A stretch of DNA of 64,000 nt, taken from contig NZ_CP058988.1 of the NCBI RefSeq assembly GCF_019278565.1, forward strand, positions 2,914,001-2,978,000, written 5' to 3'. The stretch comes from Cellulophaga sp. HaHa_2_95. GTDB taxonomy: Bacteria > Bacteroidota > Bacteroidia > Flavobacteriales > Flavobacteriaceae. The notes under the pieces are model-generated. The model saw nothing but the letters and a program-made list of their open reading frames with translations, did no database searches and was not told where the DNA came from. Shown here piece after piece: positions 52,481-62,500 of the stretch. Both the position numbers and the translations under genes were made by a program. Numbering within the stretch: the first letter of the stretch is position 1; each line of letters begins with the position of its first letter.

Positions 52481-52856
52481 TGTGGTTTTCAACACCGATA
52501 CTCAGAAGTATGATGCTGCATTAAAGCCCTATAGTACCAATTTAGGCGCTCCTGCGATACAACCTATGGATACTATTGCATGGAAAAATAGATCTATTAA
52601 CAAGGTTAACCATAAAATTCAAACTAGGTATCAAGAATTAAAAGAAGCGTATGATAAGATGATGGCTGAATTTGAGCATAATAATTTGATTTATAATGCC
52701 AAATTCTCTTTTGAGCCTATTATAGGAGAAATATACCATCTGTATTCCAAACAAGACGGTACTAATTTTTTATCCATAATAGCGCCTGAGGAATGCAACT
52801 TTAAGTCTTTGGGTAGTTTTTATTTAAATGCGGATCAAATTTGGGAGAAACTTTAA
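52458..52856 (+). CDS. DUF2452 protein
   Basis: A 132-residue soluble protein starting with KKPDNVVFNTDTQKYDAALKPYSTNLGAPAI, the recognisable DUF2452 opening, followed by a helical region (NKVNHKIQTRYQELKEAYDK) and a beta-rich end (GEIYHLYSKQDGTNFLSIIAPEEC). The family is found in marine bacteria and its function is not known. It sits second in the photolyase operon, overlapping the gene before it, and three bases before the TIGR03643 gene. A role in flavin or nucleic-acid repair biology is suggested by context only. Confidence 0.82.
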   Translation: MNSKKPDNVVFNTDTQKYDAALKPYSTNLGAPAIQPMDTIAWKNRSINKVNHKIQTRYQELKEAYDKMMAEFEHNNLIYNAKFSFEPIIGEIYHLYSKQDGTNFLSIIAPEECNFKSLGSFYLNADQIWEKL

Positions 52857-52858
52857 TT

Positions 52859-53146
52859 ATGAAAGACACTTTAGAATTTACAGAACGAGAATTAGACCGG
52901 ATTATAGAGATGGCATGGGAAGACCGTACGCCATTTGAAGCCATTGAATTCCAATTTAAGATTCCTGAAAAAGACGTCATAAGACTGATGCGCTCCAACC
53001 TCAAGGAAAGTAGTTTTAAAAGATGGCGAAAAAGGGTAAACAGTGGTGTTAGTCAGAAGCATTTAAAAAAAAGAAATCCGGAAATTAATAGGTTCAAATG
53101 CTCTAGACAACGCGCTATTTCTGGTAATAAAATTAGCAAACGATAA
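52859..53146 (+). CDS. TIGR03643/DUF2805 family protein
   Basis: I use the ATG at 52859, directly after the DUF2452 stop, instead of an upstream in-frame TTG. The 95-residue protein has the family core ELDRIIEMAWEDRTPFEAIE and VIRLMRSNLKESSFKRWRKRV, which looks like a helix-turn-helix, then a basic tail (KHLKKRNPEINRFKCSRQRA). The family is uncharacterised and tends to occur beside cryptochrome/photolyase and DUF2256 genes, exactly as here. DNA or RNA binding is a reasonable inference from the basic helices. It directly precedes the truncated photolyase gene. Confidence 0.88.
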   Translation: MKDTLEFTERELDRIIEMAWEDRTPFEAIEFQFKIPEKDVIRLMRSNLKESSFKRWRKRVNSGVSQKHLKKRNPEINRFKCSRQRAISGNKISKR

Positions 53147-54283
53147 ATGAGTATTTCCCCTAATTTTTTAAACCCCGAATTTCCGACGGATATGGATGCT
53201 ATTCAAAAACGAATAGCACAAATAGAGCCGAGGAAATACGCCAGTTCTAGAAATTATATTGATGGTAGCGTATCTTATCTATCGCCCTATATATCTAGGG
53301 GTGTAATTTCCACAAAACAAGTATACCAATCACTTTTAGAACGAGGATTTACAACTTCTAATGCTGAAAAATTTATTCAAGAATTAGCGTGGCGTGATTA
53401 CTGGCAGCAAGTTTGGATTCATAAAGGGAATGCTATAGATTCAGATTTAAAACATCCACAACCAAATGCTGAGAATCATGAAATACCTTGGGTTATTAAT
53501 GAGGGTACTACTGGAATAATAGCAATAGATAAAGCAATTAGCCTGCTTTACAAAACGGGTTATATGCACAATCATTTGCGAATGTATGTGGCCAGTATGG
53601 CATGCAATGTAGCTAATAGTCACTGGAAAGTTCCTGCACAATGGATGTATTATCACCTTTTAGATGCAGATTGGGCAAGTAATGCTTTGAGCTGGCAATG
53701 GGTAGCTGGAGCCAATAGCAATAAAAAATATTATGCAAATCAAGAAAATATCAACAGATACTGTCATACGCAACAGACAAATACTTTCTTAGATATAGCT
53801 TATGAAGATTTTGAAAGTCTGCCTATTCCCGATGCTTTAATAGACACCAAAAACTTCAACTTAGAAACAATACTTCCCGATGCTGAAGTTTTAACTCTAG
53901 ATGCTGATCTACCCATACATATCTATAATTTCTACAATTTAGATCCTAATTGGAGAAAAAATGAACCTGCAAATAAGGTTCTAATTTTAGAACCATCCCA
54001 TTTTAAAAAATACCCAGTGTCCGAAAAAAGTATACAATTTGCTTTGGAACTCGCCAAAAACATACCGAACATTCAGCTTTTTGTTGGAGAGTTTCAAGAG
54101 CTAAGTGCTCTATACCCTAAAACCCAATGTTATTACAAAGAGCATCCTTCCAATAGCCACTACGTAGGAATAGAAGATTCTAGAGATTGGATGTTTCCTG
54201 TTAATGGATATTACCCTTCCTTTTTTGCGTTTTGGAAAAAATGCAAAAAAGAAATTAAAAACAACATGATACATGAAGCTTAA
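53147..54283 (+). CDS. Photolyase-like FAD-binding protein without N-terminal antenna domain
   Basis: A 378-residue protein. Residues about 1-215 match the helical FAD-binding half of DNA photolyases: SYLSPYISRGVIS, ELAWRDYWQQVW, TGYMHNHLRMYVASM and DADWASNALSWQWVAGANSN. The usual N-terminal Rossmann antenna domain is missing. Residues about 230-378 instead form an alpha/beta segment (KVLILEPSHFKKYPVSEKS, NIQLFVGEFQELSALYP) that resembles a Rossmann fold, so the protein may be circularly permuted. It begins one base after the TIGR03643 gene and overlaps the flavin reductase gene by 11 bases. FAD binding is likely; repair or signalling activity is open. Confidence 0.82.
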   Translation: MSISPNFLNPEFPTDMDAIQKRIAQIEPRKYASSRNYIDGSVSYLSPYISRGVISTKQVYQSLLERGFTTSNAEKFIQELAWRDYWQQVWIHKGNAIDSDLKHPQPNAENHEIPWVINEGTTGIIAIDKAISLLYKTGYMHNHLRMYVASMACNVANSHWKVPAQWMYYHLLDADWASNALSWQWVAGANSNKKYYANQENINRYCHTQQTNTFLDIAYEDFESLPIPDALIDTKNFNLETILPDAEVLTLDADLPIHIYNFYNLDPNWRKNEPANKVLILEPSHFKKYPVSEKSIQFALELAKNIPNIQLFVGEFQELSALYPKTQCYYKEHPSNSHYVGIEDSRDWMFPVNGYYPSFFAFWKKCKKEIKNNMIHEA

Positions 54284-54902
54284 TAATACTGACCTTAACA
54301 ACTTAGACCGTATCAACCGTATTAAAATAATTAATGCCGTTTCTGGTATAAAACCTGGTAACTTAATAGGAACTATTGATAACGAAGGGAGTACAAACCT
54401 CGCCATCTTTAGTTCCGTAGTACATCTAGGTAGTGATCCTGCTTTATTAGGCTTTATTTTAAGACCTACCGGTGAAGTACCACGGAACACGTATGATAAT
54501 ATCTTAGCGAATAAATCATATACCATTAATCATATTCATCCAGAATTCACAAAGAATGCGCATTATACCTCAGCAAAATTTGATGCTTCTGTATCTGAAT
54601 TTGATCGCTGCGGACTCACAGAAGAATATATAGATACGTGTAAGGCTCCTTTTGTGAGAGAGAGCCGTTTAAAAATGGGAATGCAATTTATTGAGGCTTT
54701 ACCGATAAAGCAAAATAATACGCTATTCGTCATTGGTGAAATTACGAGTTTAATTCTACCTGATACTTCTTTTGAAAGTAAAGAGGACATCAATTTAGAA
54801 GAAATTAATAGTGTAGGAATCTCTGGACTCAATAGCTACTACACTGTCACCAAAATGGCCGAATATCCATATGCACGTGCTAGTGAAGCACCTAAATTTT
54901 AA
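54273..54902 (+). CDS. Flavin reductase-like FMN-binding protein
   Basis: A 209-residue protein of the flavin reductase/FMN-binding split-barrel family: NRIKIINAVSGIKPGNLIGT at 15-34, then NLAIFSSVVHLGSDPALLGFILRP, the flavin-binding strand pair. Such proteins bind FMN and reduce free flavin or act as oxygenase partners. Here it lies between the two photolyase-type genes, overlapping the first by 11 bases, so it may supply reduced flavin to them. That role is inference. No signal peptide is present. Confidence 0.85.
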   Translation: MKLNNTDLNNLDRINRIKIINAVSGIKPGNLIGTIDNEGSTNLAIFSSVVHLGSDPALLGFILRPTGEVPRNTYDNILANKSYTINHIHPEFTKNAHYTSAKFDASVSEFDRCGLTEEYIDTCKAPFVRESRLKMGMQFIEALPIKQNNTLFVIGEITSLILPDTSFESKEDINLEEINSVGISGLNSYYTVTKMAEYPYARASEAPKF

Positions 54903-55034
54903 ATGAAAAAACAACACTTACCTCAAAAGCTATGTTTGGTTTGTAATAAGCCATTTACATGGCGAAAAAAGTGGGAGAAAGAATGGAACAATGTAAAATA
55001 CTGTTCTGAACGATGTAGAAGAAATAAAAACTAA
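54903..55034 (+). CDS. DUF2256 zinc-ribbon small protein
   Basis: A 43-residue protein: [20 protein letters not shown] at the start, then [20 protein letters not shown]. The CxxC...CxxxC pattern (Cys11, Cys14, Cys34, Cys38) is a zinc ribbon and identifies the DUF2256 family. Members are typically encoded beside photolyase/cryptochrome genes; none is characterised that I know of. Its stop overlaps the next ATG (TAATG), which indicates translational coupling to the photolyase. It starts one base after the flavin reductase gene. Confidence 0.9.
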   Translation: MKKQHLPQKLCLVCNKPFTWRKKWEKEWNNVKYCSERCRRNKN

Positions 55035-56518
55035 TGATGAAAGATGCTACCCTAATATTTCCACACCAATTATTTGAGAATTCTCCAATTTTAGAACTTG
55101 ATGCTCCCATATATTTAATTGAAGAATTTTTGTTTTTCAAACAATATAAATTTCATAAACAAAAAATTGCTTTTCATAGGGCGAGCATGAAATTCTATGA
55201 ATCTTACTTACAGTCAAAAAATCATGAAGTCATTTATATTGAAGCTATTGACAATTTATCGAACATCAACAGCCTAATCAAACAGCTGAGCAAAGAAGGT
55301 GTACATCACTTAAATTTTATGGAAGTTTCTGATTATTGGTTACGCCAAAGAATTGAAGAAACCAGCAAAAAACAGCACATTACTTTAACAGCATTTGACT
55401 CTCCCCTATTTATAAATAATAAAGAAGACTTAAATCATTTTTTTAAGAAAGATAAAAAAAGCTTTCATCAAACAACGTTTTACAAGCAGGAACGAAAAAG
55501 GTTAGGCATTCTAATGGATAAGAATGATGAGCCGATGGGTGGTAAATGGACTTATGATACTGAGAATAGGAAAAAATATCCTGCAAAAAAAACACCTCCT
55601 GCGATACATTTTCCTGAGGTCACAAGCTATCATAAAGAAGCAAAAGCATACGTGGACACACATTTTTCTAATCATTATGGGGAACTTACTAAGGAAGTGT
55701 ATTACCCCATAGATTTTGAAGCCTCTAAGGTTTGGTTTGATCAATTTCTAGAGCAACGTTTTTCAGAATTCGGAATTTACGAAGATGCTATTGTTGGTGA
55801 GAATTCCATATTGAATCACAGTGTGTTAACTCCCATGTTAAATGTTGGCTTATTAACACCTCACCTCATCATTGACACTACCATAGCCTATGCTGAAAAG
55901 CATGATATCCCAATCAACTCATTAGAGGGCTTTGTGCGTCAGATTATTGGGTGGAGAGAGTTTATGCGCGGTATGTATGAACTGAAAGGGGTACACCAAC
56001 GCACCCGTAATTTCTGGGGGTTTACCCGTAAGATTCCAAAGTCATTTTATACAGGTACTACCGGGATTGTACCGATTGATACAACTATTAAAAAAATACT
56101 AAAGACTGGGTATTGCCACCATATAGAACGCCTAATGGTACTGGGTAACCTTATGCTCTTGTGTGAGTTTGATCCCGAAGAAGTCTATAAATGGTTTATG
56201 GAATTGTTTATAGATTCTTATGATTGGGTGATGGTGCCTAATGTATATGGCATGAGCCAATTTGCAGATGGAGGATCTTTTGCGACCAAGCCTTATATTA
56301 GTGGTAGTAATTACGTGATGAAAATGAGTAATTACGGTAAAGGAGATTGGCAACAATCCTGGGATGGACTTTTTTGGCGATTTATGCATGAACATCGCGA
56401 TTATTTCAAAGAAAATCCAAGGTTGAAAATGTTACTCTCTACTTTTGACCGAATGGATGATACCAAAAAAGAAGCACATCTAAAGAACGCCGTTACCTTC
56501 TTAGTACGTTTAAAGTAA
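55034..56518 (+). CDS. Cryptochrome/photolyase of the PhrB (FeS-BCP) type, lacking cluster cysteines
   Basis: A 494-residue flavoprotein. The N-terminal Rossmann domain starts with LIFPHQLFENSPIL, as in the DPRP/FeS-BCP group. The C-terminal FAD domain has EGFVRQIIGWREFMRGMYE, GYCHHIERLMVLGNLML and PNVYGMSQFADGG. In (6-4) repair enzymes of this group a [4Fe-4S] cluster is held by four cysteines. Here the region after KMSNY (residue about 431) reads GKGDWQQSWDG, without the three late cysteines; only a Cys near 377 remains. So the cluster is probably absent. It is the last gene of the operon, and a terminator follows. Confidence 0.9.
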   Translation: MMKDATLIFPHQLFENSPILELDAPIYLIEEFLFFKQYKFHKQKIAFHRASMKFYESYLQSKNHEVIYIEAIDNLSNINSLIKQLSKEGVHHLNFMEVSDYWLRQRIEETSKKQHITLTAFDSPLFINNKEDLNHFFKKDKKSFHQTTFYKQERKRLGILMDKNDEPMGGKWTYDTENRKKYPAKKTPPAIHFPEVTSYHKEAKAYVDTHFSNHYGELTKEVYYPIDFEASKVWFDQFLEQRFSEFGIYEDAIVGENSILNHSVLTPMLNVGLLTPHLIIDTTIAYAEKHDIPINSLEGFVRQIIGWREFMRGMYELKGVHQRTRNFWGFTRKIPKSFYTGTTGIVPIDTTIKKILKTGYCHHIERLMVLGNLMLLCEFDPEEVYKWFMELFIDSYDWVMVPNVYGMSQFADGGSFATKPYISGSNYVMKMSNYGKGDWQQSWDGLFWRFMHEHRDYFKENPRLKMLLSTFDRMDDTKKEAHLKNAVTFLVRLK

Positions 56519-56525
56519 AGAATAC

Positions 56526-56560
56526 ATAAAAAAACCGCCAATTTCTTGGCGGTTTTTATA
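56526..56560. terminator. Bidirectional terminator after the photolyase operon
   Basis: AAAAAACCGCCAA (about 56529-56541) pairs with TTGGCGGTTTTT (about 56546-56557) around a four-base loop, with A and T tracts. It also serves the converging nuclease gene. Confidence 0.85.
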
Positions 56561-56576
56561 GTTATGCATGGTATTA

Positions 56577-59500
56577 TTATTTCTTAATAATTTGCTCCGT
56601 ACTTTTTAAATTCCCATTTACATAAGTTTTTAGAAAGTAATAACCACTGCGTAAATACCATAATGGCAATACAGATTTGTTAGTTCCTGGTCTTAACTTA
56701 TCATACGACTTATAGACTACCCTACCATAGTAATCATATACAATATAAGTGGCATATCCTTTTTCGGTACTCTCTTGCTGAACAATAGCATAAGAAGTAA
56801 ACGGATTCGGATAAATCTTTAAAGCCATATCTCCACCAGGGTTCTCTGTTGGAGGTGTACAAGAACCTAATGTATATCCTTTTCTCTTCAATATTTCTAC
56901 AGCTCTTGCAGAAACACATATCGTTCTTCCATTTTTACACATACTAACTTTTGGTCTTCTGTAGTTATTACCACAAGAAACATCCGCTGCTTCTACCGAA
57001 ATCTCACCGCTTACCGAACATCCATTAACATCTGTAATTGTTACGGTATATAATGTAGTTTCGTTAGGACAAACAGTAATAGACTCCGTATCTTCTCCAG
57101 AGCTCCAAGAATATGTATAAGGAGCTACACCACCCCATGTACTTGTTACACCGATAGTTGCACAAGCTTCAGCCTCATAGCCATAAAATACTTTTGCTGT
57201 ATCGGTTACTGTAAACTCAATAGGTTCAAATGTCTCTATATAAATGGAGTCTTGTACGGTAGTACCAGTAGCATCGGTAACTATAACAGAATAAGAACCA
57301 CTGCTTAAATCTGTAGCAGTAGCTGTTGCTTGTCCGTCATTCCAAGCATAGGCATAAGGAGCTACACCACCACTAACCTGCACTGTTGCGGTAGCTGCTT
57401 CTCCTGAACAATTTATTTCTGAACTAACCACCTCTGTAATCTGTAATTCTTCTAATATAAAACGGGCTGAAACCGGGAAGTGATCAGAAACAGTTGTGGT
57501 ATAATCTGTATCATAAAACTCATATCCTACACTAACAGATCCATCGATATAGCTTGCTGATAATTCATCAGAGACCGTAATATGATCTATCATGTTTTCT
57601 CTGAACACATACGAGCGATAATCTCCTTCACTCAATACCTTCGTAAGAATACTATAATTTACAGTATCTTGAACATAAGCATTAAAAGTACTTACAGTAG
57701 AGCTAACCTCATCTGCTACGGTGAAATCTACATCATCATTATAATCTCCTAAGACAATAAGGTTTGCGTCTGCAAATTGGGCATCTAAAGTATCTTTTAA
57801 TACCTCCACATCATACTTACGCATATCATACCGCGATTGTGGTCCGGAACTACTGTTTGCTCTAGCGTGTAACGCTACTATATCAAAACGCTTTGTAACG
57901 CCCGCTAAGGTTACATCTGCCGTCATTAAGAAAGGCAAACGTCCACTAGCATAGAAACGCGTTTTATCGGTATCTGGATAGTCAGATAAAGCAGTATCGT
58001 CTCCTCCATTGTAATAAGGATGAATGCTGGCTAATAAAGGCTTTGTTGCCACTACAGAAACGGTAGCGGTATTATAGATAAATCCAACTTTTTGCTGTGT
58101 ACCAGTAGCATCATTAGGATAGGATACTGCTTCAGAAAGCACATAATCATATCCATTCATTTCACTAACCATTTGTCCAAATAAAACATCATCAGATATT
58201 TCTTCTACCGCATACACATCAGCATCCATTTTTCTTAGAATGGTTAAGACACTGTCTTTTTGAATCGCGTCTGAAAGAGGATTACCCACGGCTGGTGAAT
58301 TTGTTTCATCACCAAACCATTCAATATTCCATGCTACAACATCAAAAGTTTTATCTTTACCTACAGCTACACCATTGTCTAATGGAACATAAGCCGTTGC
58401 ACAAGGCATGTCTGCTTTGGCACGCGGTAGTAACTGATATGATTCGAAAAAACGACCTACAACTCCTGTTATTTCTGAACATGAAGCGGGTTGTCCTAAA
58501 CCTACTATAGCCTCTACATCATTATCTATGCGTACATCTCCTAAACCACTTGCGTCTGACAAGGTGTAATTAGAATTTCCGAATAAAATATCTCCTGCTT
58601 TAGGAAAAGATGGATTTAAAATGGTTACTAATTCCGCTGGGTGATTTCCTAATTCTGCTAAAGTGATTACTTGTGGTGTAATAGCAACATTTGGAGTTCC
58701 ATTATGTTCTACTTGTGTTACAGTACTAATTTGAACTTGATCATTAAAAGCACTACGGGTACCGGTAAGGGTGATAGAATCTCCAATCATAAAATTGCCT
58801 GCTCCATGTACGGAAGTATCAAAAATTGCAATGGCTGCGGTAGCATCTTGGATATAAGCAGAACCTGCTAATTGATCGGATACCGTTAAAACACCACTCA
58901 CCGTTACGACATCACCTTCAGCGGTATTACGAGCGGCCAAAATTGATATGGTTGCAGGTGCCGGAATTATGGCTCCGTTCGCTGTTCCTGGAGAAGGTAT
59001 TGCTGTGGTATAGGCTGATGTGTTTCTTACTCCACCAGCACCATTAGGCATTCTTTGCATAGACTGACTGTCTTTATCTCCCAATGCAGCTTCATTCACT
59101 TGAGCTTCTCCTGAATTTAAAAGCACTAATAGACCTTCATCATCACCATCATCTGTACCATATACCAGCGCATCTAACAAAGCATCATTCACAAGAACCG
59201 GTGTACCACTTGGAAAATCGGCTACAGTACCAGCGTATAAAGCAACTGCATCTGCGCCATTTTGAATACCGTTTGTGCTGAACGCTTCTAATGATACATT
59301 TGCTACAGATGGGCTACCTATTACGAAATATCCATTTTCATTCGTCGTATAGCCCGTTAGGTCTATAGCATTATAGCTTAAATCATTACTACCATTGTAT
59401 AGCACAAGGACCAAGCCGTCTAAGGATGAATTTCCGGTACCACCATCATAGAGCTCTATAAATTCTAAAGCGTCTGTTCCTATATTATCTACATCTACTT

Positions 59501-62500
59501 CATTGATTACTATTTGAGCCGGTCCAGAAATGGTATAACTAGCTACTGGAAAAGGAGTTCCTGCTGTTGCATTTGTCGTTTCTGTATCTAATGCATTTGG
59601 CCCACTAAAAGTCCAGTTACTACTCACAAATGTAGCACCATCTGGTCCTGTATTTTCATTTCTATACGCCCAACCATCTGTAAACTCCCAAGTTTGTCCA
59701 GAACCATCTACATCAATAGCTCCAAAAACATCAATCACCAAACCATTTTGAAATAACTCTACCGCATCATCTCCATTAATGGCCATAGCACCATCCGTAA
59801 ATGTTGGATTAAAACCAAAAAAAGCATTGAATTCTACCTCTTCTGTAGCTACATATATAAATTCTCCTTTAGCTACTGCTACTGCTGGAAATGTAAATTC
59901 TTCTCCATCACTACCACCACCATTATTTGCAGAACCAAGGCTGTAACTACTTAAATCAGCAATGTCTGCCGTGGCATAAAGTTCTACACCCTTAGGGATT
60001 CCGCCAGTAAGAGGACCATCATAAACACCTGTTATCAATATGGCACCCGTTGGCGATGTTCCGCCTCCACTAGTGGTTACTGATAAAATTTCTGAAAGTG
60101 CTGAGCTATTACCCGCAGCGTCAATAGCTACCACCGTAAAAGAATATACAGTCGCTGCACTTAATCCTTCTACAGAAAATGTAGTTGCCGCTGTAGTACC
60201 TACCAAAGTTGTTCCTTCAAAAATCTGATATTCAAGTACACCAACATTATCTGTTGCTGCAGTCCAAGACAACTCCACCATTGTAGCTTCAATAGTCGTG
60301 GTAGCTACTTGCGCAGGGATTGTTGGCGCTTCAGTATCTGTTGTACCATCTCCTCCTCCATTAGAAGTACCCGGAGTAGGTACATTCATTACAAATAAAT
60401 TAGTATTCCTCGCGCCACCTTGCCCATTAGGACTACGTTGCATAGAATTTACTGTACCGTTACCACCTTCGTTTTCGTCTACTTGGGCTTGGCCTGAATT
60501 TAATAAAGCTATTAATTCTACATCATCACCATCACTGGTTCCATATACTACAGCATCTACTAACGTTTCATCTAGAACAAGCGCCGTTCCGGAAGAAAAA
60601 ATATCGGCATCTGCCATATAAAGTGCTACCGCATCTGCTCCGTTTTGTATGCCATTGGTCGTAAAAGCCGCTAAATCAACATTAGCAACATTCGCACTTC
60701 CGATAACAAAATATCCATTCTCATCGGTAGCATACCCTGATAAATCTATGGTATTATAACTTAGGTTATTACTCCCATTATACAATACAACTACATACCC
60801 TTCTAAGCTTGTATTTCCGGAGCCACCGTCGTATAACTCAATAAATTCAAAAGCATCGGTACTCTCTTGATCTGCATCAATTTCATTAATTAACAGTCCT
60901 TGATCAGCTGATCCTGATCCAACGGCTGTTCCTTGCAATTGCACATCATCAAAACCGGCATAATCACTCCCGCCGTTTTGTTTTGCATACAATTGTAGGC
61001 TTACACTAGAAACAGTATCTGGTACTGCTTGAGAAATCTGCTCCCAACCTGTAGTACTGTAAGGACTGCCTACTGTTATAGCAACCACCCCTTGCGAAAC
61101 GGCATCGTGAAAAATTTCATAGGTAAGAACATCGCCATTGGCAACATCAAAACCATCTACCTGTACTTCAAAAGAGAGTGTCACCCCCGTATAATTGCTA
61201 ATATCTATAGCATTAAAAGTTAAGGTACCTCCATCAACGGTAGCGCAATTACCTTCTAAATCTTGAATACCGAAGAAATTAGCCCCTGATTTAGGTCCAG
61301 TTATAGATCCTACATTAGAAACAATATCCCAAACATCTCCACCCGTATTACAAGGCACAGGAGATTGCACATACGTCCACGTATCATTTACAGAATTTTC
61401 ATAGCCTTGAAATGCTATAAAATCTCCTGTGGGTGTAGGTGGCGTTGCCGTATCTTCTAAGGTGGTAAATGTTACTGTATTGCTTTCCGATGAGCTATTT
61501 CCTGCAGCATCTATTGCCTTAACAGAAAAAGAATAGGTAGTATTTGCTACTAGGCCAGAAACCGTAAAAGAAGTACTACTGGTAGCAGTTACAAAATTAG
61601 TCCCATTAAAAATCTGGTAAGCCAATACCGCTACATTATCTGTTGAAGCGGCCCAACTTAAGTCTACGCCTGTAATGCTTGCATTTGCTGCCATTAAATT
61701 AGTAGGTGCTGTAGGTGCTTCTAAATCAGTAGAAGAGTTTTGAAATCTATCTTCTGCTTGTGGTCCTCCCCAAATAGTCGTTGCAAAAGCAGGATTATCT
61801 ATAAATGGGTTTCTATTTCCTTGAATACCCTCTAAAAGAACATTTCTGTTGATTTCTACTTGAGACACAGGATCTTCTGCATTCCATTCTAAGAACATGT
61901 CTCTCATTTCAGGACTATAGGTAGAGTTTCCTAATCCTACTGTATTTGGCAAACAACGATCGCCATATCTAATGTACATATACATCATCATACGAGCAAC
62001 GTCTCCTTTCCATTCATCTCCAGGATAAAATCCGTTATTCAAAGCTTTTGCAGTACCTTCAGAATCAATATATGGACGGTTGCTTCTTGTAGAATTGAAC
62101 TGTACATCTGTAGCACGTAAATGATGTGCATCAGACCCGGGTCCCGTTGTTCCTAGATTAGGATTTCCTAATGATTTTGGATAGGTATGCTCTCTATTCC
62201 ATTGTCCAGACCCACCACCGTTATTATCCTTAGAACGTGTTCTGTCATTAGTTACATCTGCATCGCTATCATTATAGCCGTACAGTAAGAAAACGTTGTT
62301 AGGGTTGGCGGGGTCCAGATCTGTTTGCTTTAAAGCTTCCCATACTCCTGGAGTATAACTTAATACCGTATGTTGCGTATTGGTTACAAGTGTTCCCAAA
62401 TTGTTTTTTAAACTCTCGCCTGTAGCACTAATATTCGTTCCTGAGTAGTAGGACGGAATTTGTGCCGTGACAAAGTTTACCATTAAAAATGCCAGAATCC

